From Planctomycetota bacterium (GTDB lineage: Bacteria; Planctomycetota; SZUA-567): a stretch of 7,496 nucleotides of DNA. Both the position numbers and the translations under genes were made by a program. Where the stretch lies: the NCBI GenBank assembly GCA_031270145.1, contig JAISYD010000135.1, positions 1 to 7,496 on the forward strand, read 5' to 3'. Position 1 is the first letter of the stretch; every line of letters begins with the position of its first letter. Below the pieces are notes generated by a model. That model was not told the DNA's origin, did not search any database, and saw only the letters and a list, made by a program, of their open reading frames with translations. Of this stretch, positions 6,445 through 7,496 are shown in pieces.

Positions 6445-6504
6445 GCTGTTTCCCCCAATGGGCAACACAACCAGTATAGCGGGGAGGCGGACCAGCGTCA
6501 ACCC
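6373..6504 (-). repeat. Copy B of the promoter/leader/chaperone-start cassette
   Basis: This 132-base stretch is the partner of 4188-4321. It holds promoter B, leader, ribosome site, GTG and 24 chaperone-like codons. Both copies begin at GGGTTGACGC directly after a presumed effector gene and end at the codons for PDG. The leader here lacks the tandem CATTGGGG repeat of copy A. Confidence 0.8.
6473..6501 (-). promoter_or_regulatory. Promoter B, sigma70-type
   Basis: TTGACG (6501-6496), a 17-base spacer, then TATACT (6478-6473). The -35 box overlaps the TGA stop (6500-6498) of the upstream gene. Transcription should begin near 6466, about 22 bases before the GTG at 6444. It would drive the short ORF, the chaperone at 6259 and the effector-like gene. 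It matches promoter A in both boxes and most of the spacer. Confidence 0.8.
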
Positions 6505-7496
6505 TGTTGCGGCCGGCGGTTGGCAAGCAGGAAATCGGTCTGACGGTAATTACCGTCCGGGCTGATCGTGAATTCAATCACGCCGTGGCCGTTGGACCCT
6601 GCCACCGTTTCAAGGCGGAGGCGGACATCGCCGTTATCCAGGCGATCCAGCCGCATATCGCAGGCCGAGTGTTCGGTCAATACCGCCCCGACCAGCCCGC
6701 TCATGTACCGCAATTGGCCGGTGCCGACTTGACTCATCAAAGCGAAAACGCTGGCCCGCTGGGACGCCGTCCCCTCCCCCGTGCCGCATAGGTCCCGGAC
6801 CCGGCTGATAACCCCCTGGATAATGGGATTGTCCAGCTTGGCCGCCCCGTAATTCTCCCTTTGAGTCGGATCCGTAAGCGAACCGGGATGCAAATCCAGC
6901 GGCGGTCCATTGCCCACCGTCATGACGGCATGCATATGCGCCGACTGCGAGTCGGCGCCGTACTCCATCCGGTGGAGGTCCATTGCCAACATCTGAATGC
7001 CCGTGTCCTCCGATGTGGGCGCATTCTTGGGGGCGGGGGCCGAACCGGATATGGGGAAAATGTCCGCAAATCCCAGCGACGCCGTCGACTTGTCCGTGGT
7101 CACCAACAGCTCCAAGGCCGTGGCGTACTTGACCCCATAGGCTCCGGCCGTCAGGAGGTTCGGCCAAGCCGCCGAATCCTTGATTCCCATGTCCTTCATA
7201 CGCTGATCAAAGCTCTGGCGCACGGCTTCAACCAGTTTCGGGGCCAGGTTCTCCGGGGTGACGTCGGGGGGCGGGTCCTCGTGGAAAACGACGTTCCAAA
7301 CCGTTTTCGGGGTAAAGGCGAGACCATCGGGCTGCATCTGCCTCAACTCCTTAAGGAAGGGGAACAAAATCTGGCCGCCGTCCGCGCGTTCAAAGAAATC
7401 GGAGGCCTTCAGGGTTTCCGACAACTGGAGCAAATCCATCGGCGGAGCATTCACTAAGCTTGCCATTGGCGCGAAGGCTTCAAAGACCTTCTTTTG
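6498..7496 (-). CDS. Unrecognised soluble protein, possible secreted effector (5' partial)
   Basis: The frame is open from the right edge to TGA at 6498-6500, giving 332 residues. An in-frame ATG at 7466 has no ribosome site, and ten sense codons precede it (QKKVFEAFAP), so the true start probably lies outside the window. No membrane helices or known domain are seen. Recognisable stretches include an acidic helix-rich region (VWNVVFHEDPPPDVTPENLA), a His-rich segment SQSAHMHAVMTVGNGPPLDL, and a C-terminal segment LTEHSACDMRLDRLDNGDVR followed by EFTISPDGNYRQTDF, which looks like a compact alternation of strands. Its stop overlaps promoter B. Position relative to the cassette parallels that of the effector-like gene relative to promoter A, which is the only reason to suspect a secreted protein. 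Function unknown. Confidence 0.6.
   Translation of the reverse strand, partial: QKKVFEAFAPMASLVNAPPMDLLQLSETLKASDFFERADGGQILFPFLKELRQMQPDGLAFTPKTVWNVVFHEDPPPDVTPENLAPKLVEAVRQSFDQRMKDMGIKDSAAWPNLLTAGAYGVKYATALELLVTTDKSTASLGFADIFPISGSAPAPKNAPTSEDTGIQMLAMDLHRMEYGADSQSAHMHAVMTVGNGPPLDLHPGSLTDPTQRENYGAAKLDNPIIQGVISRVRDLCGTGEGTASQRASVFALMSQVGTGQLRYMSGLVGAVLTEHSACDMRLDRLDNGDVRLRLETVAGSNGHGVIEFTISPDGNYRQTDFLLANRRPQQG

Noticed and set aside
6260..6577. N-terminal extension of the first chaperone
   Set aside because: It would run over the end of the upstream gene, promoter B and the short ORF; the ATG at 6259 has GGGAGA in front and begins the recognisable fold.

Overview
This GC-rich window (roughly 60% G+C by eye) has every supportable gene on the minus strand, so transcription runs from high to low coordinates. 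The content points to a Gram-negative bacterium with a type III secretion system (T3SS): two genes look like class I (CesT-fold) secretion chaperones, one or two look like secreted substrates, and a partner-switching regulatory set sits beside them. I cannot fix the taxon. PVC-group bacteria (Lentisphaerae/Victivallis-like or Chlamydiae relatives) or a T3SS-bearing proteobacterium are guesses only.

Layout in order of transcription: (i) 7496-6498, the 3' part of an unrecognised soluble protein, possibly a secreted effector, open through the window edge; (ii) 6504-6343, a strong sigma70-type promoter followed by a 33-codon ORF matching the first 24 codons of the chaperone in (v); (iii) 6259-5741, a CesT-like chaperone; (iv) 5729-4353, a 458-residue effector-like protein translationally coupled to that chaperone; (v) 4318-3798, a second copy of the same promoter/leader cassette, driving a GTG-started CesT-like chaperone; (vi) 3764-3423, a STAS anti-anti-sigma factor; (vii) 3410-2931, an RsbW/SpoIIAB-type HATPase; (viii) 2924-1, a very large membrane protein (at least 974 codons, running off the left edge) with an NHL-like beta-propeller, a Cache-like sensor and an MFS-type membrane domain in one reading frame.

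How they may work together (inference): promoter A drives chaperone, STAS and HATPase genes and probably the giant receptor as one closely packed operon. The last gene should end in a SpoIIE/PP2C phosphatase, giving sensor-phosphatase, STAS protein and anti-sigma kinase. This resembles the BtrU/BtrV/BtrW switch that controls T3SS in Bordetella. The most notable observations are the duplicated promoter plus chaperone-N-terminus cassette (about 110 of 134 positions identical) and the unusual architecture of the giant receptor. The receptor also carries G10, G8 and T8 tracts that could make it phase-variable. No rRNA, tRNA, CRISPR array, insertion sequence or origin was seen. The longest gene-free stretch is about 240 bases (6260-6497) and is accounted for by the promoter and the truncated chaperone copy.
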